The notes: generated by a model from the letters alone, not told the origin. DNA of 64,000 nucleotides from Syngnathus acus (GCF_901709675.1 NC_051102.1:10797412-10861411); one strand, 5' to 3'. Positions 1-15,929 are shown, counted from the first letter of the stretch. A program made the numbers and translations.

Positions 1-71
1 GAGTCACAACAACAATAAGGCTGAGAAGAGAAAAAAAAAAATACACAAGTCACTGTTATGGAGACATACTA

Positions 72-3182
<3,111 letters not shown>

Positions 3183-3996
3183 TGTGTCGTTATTTCATTA
3201 GGATGATTTTGTGCGTGGGAGATTCCTCGTTGCTGGAACAAGTCATGCAAAAATGAGTTTGCCTCTCGAGGAAAAAGAACAACAATAGAAAATTAAAAAG
3301 CTGGACAAACTGCTCGCTAACAAATTTTTGTCCATTTTCGATTCAATCAAATTCGGCGTACGCTCTTTTTAATACACATTTAAGGACACCGGAAGACGGA
3401 AGAGAGACCGGTCGGTTGAATTACTTCCTGTCTCATGCCGGATATATATCTGAAAGGTAACTATCTCTCTGGTGGTTGACGCCAGATGGCAGCCATCTTA
3501 CGTTGCCACACTAATGGACTTTCTGCACTTTCCAGTGCGTGTGTTAGTAATGTGCATTCCAATTCATTTGAGTGAACTGAATCTTTAGAATCAGTCCACT
3601 CAAAAGAATCGTTCACCGAATCGTTCGCAAACATTAGTTAGTCCAATGTCTCCTCTTCTGGAGTGCATTCGCAAATCCACCAACAGCGCCTCCAAATGGC
3701 TACAAGTACGTTTTTTATTATTAGACAGCATCTTAAGAGTTTAACCAGTGACAACAACAACGTTTGCTATAAATAATGCATTGAAAAAGTTTTGTTGTAC
3801 TATGCCAAATTTGGTTCTTCTACAGACACCTGCAGTCTTTGTCCGTCGGGTAGCGCTCATATGTACCTGAAATGCTTGAGGCTCGATTTGATCAAGTGAG
3901 AACGGTAAATAGTACGACAGCAGCAGTCATTCGAAAGGCAATTTTACGGCAGTAGTAGTAGTCGTCATAGCAGTAGAGGAAGTAGAAGAGTACAGG
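3183..3996. promoter_or_regulatory. Probable shared (bidirectional) DARS2/CRYZ promoter region
   Basis: This 0.8-kb gap separates the presumed DARS2 start (minus) from the CRYZ start (plus), so both promoters must lie here unless upstream exons were missed. Seen: ETS-type cores (CCGGAAG near 3390, ACTTCCTGT near 3422) and a YY1-like motif (CAGCCATCTTA, about 3490-3500, reverse complement TAAGATGGCTG). Both motif classes are common in housekeeping bidirectional promoters. No TATA box stands out. That one promoter serves both genes is inference from geometry. Confidence 0.55.
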
Positions 3997-6717
3997 ATGT
4001 CGGACTTCAAGTTGATGAGGGCAATCCGAGTGAGTGGCTTCGGACCTCCATCTGTCCTTGAACTGTGCGCCAATGTGAAAGTTCAACTGCCTGGAAGGGG
4101 AGAAGTAAGTCCGAGCAGAGATCAGCTCACGCACGCACGCACGCACGCACGCACGCAGCTTTAAACTTGCACCCATGGGTGGTGCACTCTTTTAAAGCAT
4201 GCAAATGGACAGTAGGAGGGTGGGTGACCAGATTTGGGTTGCTGAGGACACCTCATATCTTCGAGGAGGCCTGGGGGTGGGCTGCTGAGAGAATTTTTTT
4301 TTTTTTTTTTGGGTGCCTGCCTTACACGTTAGGCACTCAGCCTCATATGCATTTTCGTTTCGGCATTGGGCGTCTGGTCACCCTAACAGTAGTATGACAA
4401 AGCAAGCTACAAAATACTCTGACTGCTTTGTAATGTCAAGTACTAGTACAGTGCGTTTTGCATATGCAAAACATGTTTACATTGTGTCTTAAACTTTGAG
4501 GACTGTTTTTTTTTTTTTAACTCGGTCAGTGTGTTCAAGCAGCTATATAAATTATAATAAATAAATAAAATGTACAAAAAACTTGTAAAGTACTGCAACT
4601 GTCCACTAGTAATTGTTTTTCCGTTATTACATGAGCACTACTGAGAAGAAAGTTGAAAGTCCATTTTATGATTGGTTTAATGTTTAATATATTTTCCTAC
4701 ATACAGGAGTCTATTTTCAAATACTATACCATTAATAAACCCGTAAAAGAGAATAACAATTTCTCTAAAAAGAAATTAAAATTCACTGATCCCCACGGGG
4801 GGGAAATATCCAAAATCATCTTAAAATTTGTAATAATTGCTATAATAATCCAGGTAATAATTGCTCAAATTATTTTTTATACATTCATGGCATGATGTAA
4901 AAAAATATGAAATAATATGTAATCCTTTTGAATCATTGAATTTGCTGAAATAGCTTTTCTATAGTTTTCCACACTTTTGTCCATGCATGTGGTTTGTAGG
5001 TATTAATCCGGGTCCATGCATGTGGAGTGAACCCTGTGGAAACGTACATCCGAGCTGGGACCTTCAGCCGAAAACCATCACTTCCGTACACACCTGGCTC
5101 TGACATAGCCGGCGTCGTGGAAAGTGTCGGCGAGGGGGTCACAGCAGTGAAGGTTGATGAACACATCACTATTACACTTGATACTGACTGCCATCCATGC
5201 TTGGCCACATGCAAAATACATGTTCATCATCAGTGTCAAAGTTGTGGGAACATGAAGCTAAACTGATCCATTTTCAAATCAAATGTATTCAAACTGACAA
5301 CTAATCACAATGCTATCATTTGAGAAGCCTGATAAGTATTTTCCTCTACGATTCCTTCCCAGGCAGGAGATCGTGTTTTTACGACATCCACCCAGTCTGG
5401 AGGCTATGCAGAATTTGCTGTCGCCACAGATGACAATGTCCACAAGCTACCTGATACTTTAGATTTCTGCCAGGGAGCAGCCATCGGCATCCCGTATTTC
5501 ACTGCCTACAGAGCTTTGGTTCACAAGTGAGACACAGCTACAACATATTTTTTCATTCTTACTAAATTGTCAATATGGGCCTGGCTATTTGCTGGCACCC
5601 ACCTGTCGCCCACAGTCAGCCGGGATGGATCACAGCTTACCTGCAACCCACATAAAGACAAAGGAATGGATTTTTACCCCAGTTGACAAATGAAATGAAT
5701 TGCATTTTTTGCAGGGCCCATGTAAAGGCTGGAGAGACTGTCCTCGTCCATGGAGCCAGTGGAGGGGTCAGAGTCAAATTTTAACATGCATGATTTAGTA
5801 GTTTAAAAAAAAAAAAACTTTAACAAAAGATCCTTATTTGGGCCGATAGGTTGGTCTGGCAACTTGTCAGCTGTCCCATATGCTGGGCCTCAGGGTAATG
5901 GGGACTGCCGGGACCAAAGCGGGAATGGAGCTTGCCGCCCAAAATGGAGCTCACCTGATGTTTAATCACAGGGAGGAGGACTATGTTGGCAAAATAATGG
6001 TACTGTCACATACACATTGATAAAAAAAAATGACATTTTTGCATAACATTATTATTCGATGTTTACAGAACAAAAAAATGTCTCTGACCTTCATAATTAT
6101 GGGATCCAGTCGGACAGTTTGGCGGCCCGGATTCGGCCCACAGGCCGCAAGTTGATGCACTACGTTGTTTGTTATGTTGTTGCAGGATGCCACAGAAGGC
6201 CGTGGAGTGGATGTGATTGTGGAGATGTTGGCTAATGTCAACCTCAACAACGATCTCCAGATGGTGGCATCTGGAGGACGCGTTGCCGTGAGTATCAGCA
6301 GTCGTCACAGCACTACCCGTAGCTCGCGGAAGCCTTTCAGCTCCATATCCAAACATGTTCTCCTCTTTAGATTGTCGGCTCCAGAGGCTCCGTTGAAATG
6401 AACCCCAGGGCCGCAATGGCAAAAGAGAGCAGCATCATAGGGGTTGCCCTCTTCTCTGCCACACCGGTAAACATTCATCAGATGAAACAGCAAATGTCCG
6501 TTTAGGTTCAAAATACAGTCAACAGCTTTTTGTCCTTACTCAGGCGGAGACAAAGGAGTGTGCAGCTTTCCTCTTTCGTGGGATGGAAGCCGGTTGGCTG
6601 CGTCCGGTTGTCGCTGGTCAATATCCACTGGACAAGGCCGCTCAGGCCCACCATGATATTATCGAATCTCAAGGGGCCACTGGGAAGATTGTGCTGACCA
6701 TGGGATCCCAATTATAG
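3997..6717 (+). CDS. CRYZ: CRYZ, zeta-crystallin / NADPH:quinone oxidoreductase
   Basis: Cytosolic one-electron quinone reductase of the medium-chain dehydrogenase superfamily; the mammalian protein also binds AU-rich RNA and NADPH. Eight exons: 3997-4104, 5000-5152, 5363-5526, 5715-5766, 5850-5999, 6186-6287, 6371-6466 and 6544-6717. They join in frame to 999 nt, 332 residues (human about 329). Start [12 protein letters not shown]; GroES-like N-terminal half with [13 protein letters not shown] and [13 protein letters not shown]; Rossmann-fold NADPH loop [11 protein letters not shown] split between exons 4 and 5; VEMLANVNL and [12 protein letters not shown] typical of the family. Introns are GT-AG. 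The protein ends LTMGSQL with TAG at 6715. AATAAA signals follow at 6992 and 7045. No broken residues or frameshifts; looks functional. Two alternative start codons upstream were not supported by homology. Confidence 0.96.
4124..4158. repeat. (ACGC)n microsatellite in CRYZ intron 1
   Basis: About seven ACGC units starting roughly 20 bases after the exon 1 splice donor. The rest of intron 1 (4105-4999) holds poly-T runs and AT-rich unique sequence with no further coding signal. Confidence 0.9.
5574..5660 (+). repeat. Decayed SINE fragment in CRYZ intron 3
   Basis: Words such as GCTGGCACCCACCTGTCGCCC and a following CAG-C-GGGATGG stretch resemble the downstream body of the intact SINE at 59454-59816 (CTGGCAACC, CTACTGCCCGATG, CAGCTGGGATAGG). 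Strongly diverged, so boundaries are approximate. Confidence 0.45.
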
Positions 6718-6991
6718 CAAAGGGGTTTAATTGCATCATAAATCAAGAAATACTGAACTGTTCGTAGGACAATATGTTAAGATTCTCCCATATTTTTGCA
6801 GATTCATATTTTAAGGCTTGCTTTCAAGGGAAATCAATTTGGAAGTTATGCTGATGAATTGATTCTTTTTCATCAGTGCTTGATAGCGCTAATTGATACT
6901 CTTTTTCTATGTTGAATGGTTTTTATCATCAAACTGCCATCTCAAGGTTTTGACGGTAGAACATTTTCACTCATCTGCAACAAGTACCAAC

Positions 6992-6997
6992 AATAAA
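6992..6997 (+). terminator. CRYZ: CRYZ polyadenylation signal
   Basis: AATAAA about 275 bases after the CRYZ stop; a second AATAAA lies at 7045-7050. Either could define the transcript end. Confidence 0.6.
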
Positions 6998-8103
6998 ATA
7001 TGAAACTGCCTTTTGCGGTCATTGCATTTATGTCGTATCTTCTCAATAAATGAAAAACTGTTTGGTTTGGTTTGGTTTGGTTTTGTCAGACACAATATGG
7101 TCTCCTCTCGGGTGACATTTGGTGCCATTGAGCGTGCGCCGCCCGCAGTAGTTGAGGTAACCTAAGCTACACACAAACAGTGACAAGACAGAATTGAATG
7201 GATTGTGCGATCGCTTCTTTACTAATCTTTAGTGACAGAACGTCTCGTTATTGCTTAATGTCAGCTATGCCGTCTCATGATCAAGTAAGTTTCTTTTTTT
7301 TGCTCATCCAACCAGTTTGTTTCAGGAAAGGCTTGCGTATCTTTCCCATAATAACTGAATATTAATAGGATGGCCTGAAACAAATCAAATGTACAATTAT
7401 AGAAGATATACGTAGTAACTATATTTTTGTAAACATGAGGTTATGAATCATGAAGCTCAAAAGTAGGTGCTCCATTTCCCTTAATGTAACGGAATAGTGT
7501 TTCTGTTCTTATTTCAATATGACTTCATGAGTCCAATGATCCTGGGGCTTTATGCAAATTGTCTTTTTGAACAGTTTGTCTTATTTTTGGGGGGTGCAAC
7601 TTTATAGCCTTTCCTAATTCCTCAACTTTATCTGTAGAAAGTGTTTTTGTGAGTGATTTGGAATTGACTCCCCAAAATACTTCATTCCAGCTAAAAGTAA
7701 TAAGCCCTGATAGTGCTGCTGGGAATTTCAAAGCTAATAATGCTGTTGGTATATTTATTGTCATCCAAATTCATTCTCACCAATTTTGTCGCCACTCAGC
7801 CTCATTGGGAACTGGAATGAAGAGTGCAAAGGAACAAAAAAGGCCATGCTAATGGCTAAGCTTTGTTTTGTGTTGACAATAATGGCACTGTATTCGGGTG
7901 CAGCCTGATTAACCAAATGTTACCTGGCCGCCCCAGCCCGAACATCCACTGTAATGCAACATGACCAGTAAGTAAGTGTCCTGTCATCATCAAAAACATC
8001 ATTCAAATGTTTTGCAAACCACTGAGTATTGTTGCAATCCATCGGTTTATTATTCATTCTCCCGCATAATTGAAATGGAATATTTCCAGGTACTATCTTG
8101 CTG
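6998..8103. other. CRYZ-LRRC53-like intergenic stretch
   Basis: No confirmed coding exon. A short TTTGG repeat lies at about 7058-7082. A possible non-coding first exon of the downstream gene ends at 7284 before a strong GTAAGT donor, and a CAG acceptor at 8087-8089 would be its partner. A short open frame starting at 7853 (MAKLCFVLTIMALYSGAA, then stop) imitates a signal peptide but lacks the family's cysteine cap. Confidence 0.4.
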
Positions 8104-11100
8104 ATGTTGTTCCTCATCATTGTCCGGCGGTGCATCCCTGTATCATCATGCCCTGCTTCGTGTATGGTTTGTTCTGACAATGCTGTCATCTGTCACAGAC
8201 TGGCTTATATTATAGGTGCAACTATTTCTCTCCCTAATAAATATTTGGGTGCATAGTTACATAAGAGTCCTAAAATAGCAAACGTATGACCAGATGCTCC
8301 AGATACGACCGAGGCGCTACTTCTTACACAGGGCTCCATCGCCGCTGTCCAGTCTGCCCCATTGTCTGTCCTCAGCAACATCACTGTCATAGGTAACATG
8401 ATTTGATTTCTGTTAAATATTCCCAAATTGCCAATGGGAAGATATGGGAATTTACAAGATTTCAACATCACTACGTACATTTGAACTGTTTTCCTCCTTC
8501 GCAATCATCCAACAGGTCTTAGCCATAATCGCATTTCTGTGATGGCTGAACTATCCTTCAGAAATCTGCCCTTCCTGCATACCTTACTGCTCGACCACAA
8601 CCTCCTCACCAGTCAGGCCTTGCAGGATGATGCTCTGTCCAACCTTTCTCATCTCCAGGTGCTTGCATTGGGCCACAACCTTATCAGCCAGGTGAGTCTC
8701 TCCCCATCATCCTTCAATGACTTGATAAGAAAACCAAAATAGAATTTGTAGCTCAGACTGAGTTGGGGAGTGAATCAGAAAATCTTTAGAATTGATTTCC
8801 AGATCCAAGCTGACTGGTTCAAAGGTACCACGGCACTTAGGACCCTAAACCTGGAGGGAAACAGGATCACCAGTTTAGATCCTGGTTCACTACCTCTCCA
8901 TGATCTGGAGAATCTGGATCTGTCTGATAACTTAATACAGAGCCTGGACATAAACAGGTTAGTGCATCTTTTTTAGAAGTTCCATATAAATGCCACCAAC
9001 AAATATGATGATCCTTTATATACGTAGCTTCCATGGTTTGGTCCACCTTCGAAACTTGGACATATCCAGGAATCGTCTCAGTTCAGCTCCTTCTCAGGCT
9101 TTTTCCTACCTCAGCTGGTTGACCAACCTCAATCTCGATCTCAACTCGTGGAATTGTTCTTGTCAGCTACTGGATCTAGCTGCCTTCCTTTCAGCCTTCA
9201 TCCAACAACCTGACAAAGTAGGAACTCGCAATCCGGTCCACACGAAAAATATCTTACAAGCTGGCTCAACTTTTGAAGGCAAATCTCGACCGTTGCCCAC
9301 AGACACTGTATAACGGACGCAAGATGGTGTGTGTAAGCGTTGACAATCCGGCTGTAACGACAGTCTTGGAGCTGACCGATGCCAACTGCGTCCCATCCAA
9401 TCAAAACATCACAGTGCAGATAGAGACGAGAGCCAGTGTGACACCTCAAGTGTATGCTCGGGATTTGGCCATTACAGCTGTCCTCTGCTTTGTTGGTGAG
9501 TAAGTCACACCAAAAAAACCAATCAAACTGGTAAATAATGTCATTCTGTTGCTGTTTATCAGGTGGCATTGGCTTGACACTGCTGGTAGTCCTGATCTGC
9601 TATCAAGTTTCTCGCAGACAAAAAAGAAAAGAAATTCCAAAACAGCGGGACCCGGAAGAAGGCAGCGGACCAGTGAGCAACTTTACTGCTAAACATCATG
9701 AGGTCGCTGAGAAGCCAAGGGAATTATTTTTGCAAGCCCACCAGCTATTGGACAATGAAAGCATACCATGGGACTCAAGGACAGAGAACTATAGAAGCCA
9801 AGTTCATAATAGAGTCAGCTCGATTGAAGATGAGGCATATTTCATGTGTCCAGATTGCAAGGTCCAAGGATTAAAGCTAAATCGGTGGGACAACAGGATG
9901 AATGGGGTCATGGAGAAAGCGCATGAGGGAGACAGGAGACTGAGCCAGCGAGACATTTTGGGGCGAGACATTCCTCACAACGTTCTCTCTCGTGATAGCT
10001 GCAGATCTTCATCTCATCAACGGAAACACCATTTCATTCCTACACCAGAAGCCCTTGCTGCTTTTTATGCAAATAATGAGATGAGGGCTGAGACAAGGCA
10101 TCCTGCAATATTGCATTGTAACAGTTGCAACCGGACATTCAATATGAACGAAAGTAAGAATCACCCTCACGTGAGAGACACTTCAGTTTCTCACATCAGC
10201 AACAGAAGGAGGATTTCTGACTACGACCGGTTTGATGCAATGAATAACCAGAACATCCCAAAGCAAAGAAGAAATGTAACCTTCAATACCGAAAGAAGGG
10301 ATCAAGGAAAGTCAAGGAGGACCGATGCGGCGAAAAAGCCCAGGAACATGGCGAGAGGAACAGAAAAGAACCACAAAGGAAAGCTACACTTACCCTTTGG
10401 AAAGACAAAAGTCCATCCAAAAAGGAAACCTGAGCAGGATAGGCGCAACTCCAAGAGGAAGAAAGACAGAAAGCAGAGTGAAGGCAAAGAAAGCTCAGGT
10501 GAACAATCAAAAAGAAGCAGCAAGAAAGCATCAGAGAGGGATGATGGTGAGGAGAAGAAGGATGGAGGAAAAGATCAGAAGGTCAGTCGTCTTTCCCTCC
10601 AGGAAGAAAATCTTGTCATCAACACCACAACCTCAGCGGGTGGCTCACTGGTACCTCCTGCTCCTAAGATGGTAGGTCGTAGGTCCATGTCTTTAAGTGG
10701 AGCTTCAAATAGTTTGCAAGAAGGCTTCCTATCCCCCGGGACACCTCTTCTAGCAAATGCAGAAAATGCTAATTCTTTGCAGACTACTCCACTTCACGCT
10801 TCCCTGCCTGGAGGACTCGAACCCAATTCTTCTCTGAACCCAATTCTCTCCCAAAGCCCACTTGACAGCTCTACTCTTGAACCAAGAGTGAAGTCAGACC
10901 CAAGGCTAGATGAAGGCTTTTGCACTGGTGATAGACAATCTCCTCTGGCCTCTGAATTGCCAATAACGGCATCTCAAAGTTTAGATGGTTTTAAGAGCGA
11001 GAATGGGACTGCAACAGATGGTCTGCTAGACAGCAAATGTGTCGCTGGAAGGCCTGAAATGGAAGTTCAAGCCGTGTCTGGAGTAAGCACGCTGGCTGCA

Positions 11101-11292
11101 GATGTCTTTCCAGAAGGTGCATCCGCACAGAGCACATCCTCATCAGGCAGTGCAAAGGCCACCTCTCCTCTGCTGCAGCAGGAGTACCTGGAGGAGGAAA
11201 GTGGCTCCTCTTCAAGGAGGAAGTTGAGGCTGGTGCTCCCTGAGAAAACCTCCAGCCGAGAACCCACAGCACTAGAAAAGAAGATCCGGTAG
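8104..11292 (+). CDS. LRRC53: LRRC53-like single-pass leucine-rich repeat membrane protein
   Basis: Seven exons: 8104-8215, 8294-8392, 8516-8691, 8803-8957, 9028-9217, 9303-9495 and 9563-11292. They join in phase to 2655 nt, 884 residues. Seen in order: short hydrophobic N-terminus MLLFLIIV (signal peptide); cysteine-rich N-cap CPASCMVCSDNAVICHRL; about five leucine-rich repeats (LHTLLLDHNLL, LQVLALGHNLI, LRTLNLEGNRI, LENLDLSDNLI, LRNLDISRNRL); C-terminal cap WNCSCQLLDL to C at about 272; membrane span near 297-325 (LAITAVLCFVGGIGLTLLVV); then a basic, Ser-rich cytoplasmic tail of about 560 residues with CxxC pairs (FMCPDC, HCNSCN). The N-cap and following residues match my recollection of human LRRC53, and that gene also lies close to CRYZ in human. 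An in-frame TGA upstream at 8071 supports the 8104 ATG unless a 5' exon is spliced on. Function of the family is poorly known; I infer a surface adhesion or receptor role only from architecture. Confidence 0.82.
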
Positions 11293-11690
11293 TTGCTCAA
11301 ACCTCGAGAAAGATACAGAAAAGATCATCAAAATGCTCAGAAAGAACTTTTGTAATTCAAATCATGTGTAAACCTTGTAAGTGGTGTTCATAAAAGAAAT
11401 ATTGAGTATCAACCACTTCAAGGTATTAGAGAGGATCTTATTTAGAATTTACTTTGTAATATTTCGTAAATTTCTCCCCACATACCACTGACATTTCCTA
11501 AAAACAACAGAGAAGAATGGAGAGGAGGGACCTGCACGTAATTGTTATTCATCTGGGTCACTCCACATACCTGATGGATGGATGGATTCAGGAATTGCAG
11601 TATCTACCTTTTGCCACTAGATGGCAGTGTGTACCTCTTTGTCCATGAACTGGAGCTCTGGATGGATGATTCCAGTTAAAAAGGCTGTCA

Positions 11691-11696
11691 AATAAA
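11691..11696 (+). terminator. LRRC53: Candidate polyadenylation signal of the LRRC53-like gene
   Basis: AATAAA about 400 bases after the TAG at 11290. Another AATAAA lies near 11905. The gene is tail-to-tail with TOX, so the two 3' ends fall within about 0.4 kb of each other. Confidence 0.45.
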
Positions 11697-12024
11697 CCTA
11701 AAAAATACCATGTCAAAAATCTGCTGACGAGAGCTGCGGGGTATCTTTACCCCCCGTGACAAATGAAATCTGACTGTATGAAACTATTTTAGATCATGTT
11801 TACAACAGCAACAATTCAACAATCCCATGTGATCAATCCCATCTTCATTTCAATGAGCAAGTCAGTGTTATTTTGTATAGCTACCGATGAGTGCAAAAGC
11901 TCAAATAAAAGACAAACTAAAGATGCCATTGCTACTGTGATATCATGAACATGTATAAGAAAAACAACTACAAAAACAACATCAAGAGTTGGGAGGAATG
12001 ACTGCACATCAATGCAGCACTGAC

Positions 12025-12030
12025 TTTATT
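12025..12030 (-). terminator. TOX: Candidate TOX polyadenylation signal
   Basis: TTTATT on the plus strand (AATAAA on the minus strand) about 1.4 kb beyond the TOX stop. It would give a 3' UTR over roughly 12.0-13.4 kb. That stretch has an (ACAG)n tract near 12384-12404 and no coding signal. Confidence 0.4.
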
Positions 12031-13433
12031 CTCAAACACATTTTTAGAATCTAAAAATAAGAAAATCTTCATGTTTGTTGCCCAGAGTCCTTTTATCTGC
12101 CAAACCCCCACATAAAATACAAAAAAAGATACAAGGTGAGCAAGAGAGAAAGAAAGAGTCACTCTCTTCGTCATTAACACTAAAACATAACGTGATTAAA
12201 AACATTGAAACACAGCCAACAAAGCAATAGTTATAGGTTCATAAATAGCCTCTGTGCACAGAGAAGTAGCGATGCCAAAAGAGACCATGCAGCACTATCA
12301 AGCACTCCACTTCAACTCGCTCGCTCACTCATTCACTCACCAACGCACACACCCGAATTTTGGGTCCAAATCAATTTTGGAAACAGACAGACAGACAGAC
12401 AGACGTATGTATACATGGAGAAGGAGCTGTCATCATATAAACCTTTGAATTCCCCTCCTAATTATTTGACATTTCAAGGACTAAAATACACTGGATTGGT
12501 GCCCAACAGATGTGAGCAGCACTGTGAGAGAACAACGTGGGCTTGTGTGTGCCGTGCTCTTTTTACTTTGGCTGCAGCCGTACAGGTATGCTATGGAGGG
12601 AAAGAAATTGAATTAACTGGATTTAAAAGGGACACCGTGAACAATTACATTACAGCTTTATACAAGCGCTCTTCAGAGCTTTTTTAGAACTGCTAGTCCA
12701 GTCCAACTATACAAAAAGAAAGAGAAAAGTAAGTAGAAAGATCTTTTTTTTTGTAGGATGGACTTTTATGGAGTATCAGGGCCACACTGAAAATACAAAA
12801 ATGTCATACAAGAAATGTCAGAAAATAAAGACACCATTTAACAATCATGAAGTTGGACTGCAGCAAGGGAAAAGTATTCAATTGTGATGGAAAATTGCCA
12901 CATTATTCTCGTAATATTGTTGGATGTTAATTGTAAAGTCAAGTAAAAGTTTTTTTTTTTTTTAACGGTGTGACCCTAATATTCCTTTGTAGCAGTTGGC
13001 TAGAACAATGGCTTTGGAAGAGCTCATCTATTCCATTATATACAACCTTCACTCAGACTGAAAAGCTCTCCTTTGTGGAACACATCCTCTCAGTCCAAAT
13101 CAATATACATTTAAGTAGCAGATCAAATTCAACCAGTCTAAGTCATCTATGTGCAGGAGCAGGACGTCGTCAGGTCTCTTGACCTGTCCTACCTCTCAAG
13201 GATACGGGAAAGTGGCGCTATACACATGCTCCATTTAGTTTCTCATATTTGCTGTCAGCTGGACTGGATGTACTGTACTGTATATCATTCCGGCTAAACA
13301 AATATTTAGTCAGGACTTTTGTCTGGTTTGCGGGGGCCGTGCTGCAAGTTCACTTGAGTGTCTGGCTCTCGTTGAGGTCCCGCACTGGCAAAAGCAGGAT
13401 GTCAATGACGTTTGGTCTCACTTTGTTCTCAAA

Positions 13434-15929
13434 TTAACTCTGGTACAAAGTTTTATCTCGCTGAGGACCTCTGGAGGACAAAAGACAACATTGAGGAGAA
13501 AGAAAAACAAACAACAGTAAGCAAACCTTCATTTGGTGCATTTAGAAAAAGAACATGAATTCATGATTTAATTTGACTTCACTGAGGGACAATGTTTTGG
13601 AATGTTTTCCTGCTCGTAATGCATTGTGCATGCATATTCAACTTTTGAGTGAGCATCGATGATCACTACTTTTCCAAGTGCATTGTGGGTGATTTTGAGG
13701 CTCCCTGGACATTCGGACACGCCTACAAAATGGAGTAACCACTTCATAGTGCACAGTGTGCATATTCGGACGCAGCCAATATGTATACCATTACGTTAGC
13801 ATAGTATATATATATATATATTTTTTTACCGTGGGCTGGAACACTTTGATGTAGACAATGACATGTTGGCCCAGTTTTCACGTGTTTGCACACGGCCATT
13901 AAAAATGAATCAGAAAAATATTAGCTGTGGTTTGATTTTTTTACCCCCTGCCAATCTGCATCCATCTCCCAAATCAGTCAGGCTCTACTGTGTATCTTAC
14001 TTTCCAGCAGTGTGGAATGCAACAATAGACACATGCGCAAGGCACACTTCCTTGGACTTGTGATGTTCCCTGAACACTTACCCGTTGCCATGGTAATCAG
14101 TGCTCCAGTCAAGAGATGGGTGATGGCCGGCCATGTGTCGACTCAGCTGGTGGTAGTCCACTGATGATGACATTACCCCTCCGCTATTCATCAGACCCCC
14201 TCCGATTGGCTGATACTCCGGCTGGAGGGAGTAGGCCTGCAATGCAATCAAATAGAAGAAGGGAGCGAACAATCATTCCGAGAAACGGCAGTGAGCGGCG
14301 GACGTCAAGAGTCGTATTCCGGAGGCTGTCGCAAAGTTGCATGCATCATGGGACTTGCTCGATTTGGGGGTGTAAAATAGCTGCCATCAAGTTGATCAAT
14401 TACACAGTTTGGAGTGTCTTGCCCACTGCGGGATGAGGAGATAAGAGCGGGAGAGGGAGGTGAACAGGAGCTTCAAGATACTTGAAGAGGAAAATCAGCC
14501 GATGCCGTGGAAGATACGCGTTTGTGTGTGCGCACGGACAGAGAAAGGAGGCTGAAAGGGAAGTTAATCGGAGTGTTGTGTGTGAAAGAGGAGGACAGCA
14601 GGTGGTTGGGGTCTCCCCCTCTCCTTCTCTACCTCACCTATTCATCCTTTGTTGAGCAAATTCTTCTCCTTCACTCCTTCACAAAGACCCCATCTGCCTC
14701 TTTTGTCTCTCTGTCTTTCCCTCCCCCCACACAATTCCCCTCACTCGCCACTCGGAGAAGAAGAAAAAGTTTGGAGCTCTGCAACATTGTTCTCGTCCTC
14801 TTTTTGGGGGCCAATACATACACGCGCACACCATTTTCCCAGAGAAGTGACAGAAAATTTGATTTTTTTTTGTCACATGATGAAAGATAAACCTGGTTTG
14901 ACGCTAATGTGCACGCTGGGGAATCGCCGTCGCCAAGCAAGCGAGGAAAAACAAAGACGGATGGATACCGTCATCGATTTGATCCTGCAATAGTTAAATC
15001 TTGCCCAATGTATCAAATTTGGAAACTCGTATTAAAAAAATTTGGAGCGCTCATCTCTTTTGTTCAAAAACAGACAAGTGCAAGAATTTGACTCCACTAC
15101 AAAGTGACACTGAAACGGTATTATGCTTTGTGAATCCAAATCGATGACTGAGTGTACTTGAGTCTCTTGAACTAAACCTTACTTAGTCTTAACTGACAGT
15201 AACTTTACACTTCAAAGTGAGACGAGTCACATTGATTTTTGATCTCCTTCATTGCTGCTATGCTCTCCAACAGCATAAAATGTAAACAGCTTCTCACGAA
15301 CCAGTCTCGCCAAGGTGTTTCATGACATCATCATTTGTGTTGAACTGTTCCGTGCAATGAATCCTAAGTACATAATACAGATGAAAGCATTTTACGCTCA
15401 CATTCAAGTCGATTCAAAGCTATTTTGGAAGCTCCAGATTTTGTTTAGCACAGACAAATATTTTGGGGAATAGGTAAGCAAAGGCTGGAGGCTCTTAACT
15501 TGTGGCTACCTAGATTTCGGATGGAATTACAGCTCCCCCATATAGCGGCATTTCTGTCGAGGATATACGTATGCGACAAATGACAAGTACATGAGGACGT
15601 GATTGGCTTTCAAGGAGAACGAGACGAGCTGAAGTGAAATGGATTTAGCACTTAAAGGTCACGGGGGGGTTAGGAGATTGGACGATGGCGTGATAGGCGG
15701 TCGACTTAAGGCAGTCGAAATGGCGCTTGTCGCCTTTGGAAAATGTAACCCGTCATACAAAGTGGCCTCAAATAACGGTGGAGCAGCTGAGGCACCTTGC
15801 GTTGTCTTAGTCGTGTAAAGCCAATGTTAAAAGTCATGAACATGGTTACATGCTGTGAACAGGCACTGACCTGCGTGATGGCCGGAGAGTGCGTCATTCC
15901 CAGCGAGTGAGCGCCGAGCTGCTGGTGTT

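Noticed and set aside
7853-7909. Signal-peptide-like frame MAKLCFVLTIMALYSGAA as start of the LRRC53-like gene
   Set aside because: It meets a stop at once, and the exon at 8104-8215 supplies both a hydrophobic start and the expected cysteine cap in correct phase.
12205-12687. 160-residue plus-strand open frame
   Set aside because: No homology, includes an ACAG repeat, and lies in the presumed TOX 3' UTR on the opposite strand.
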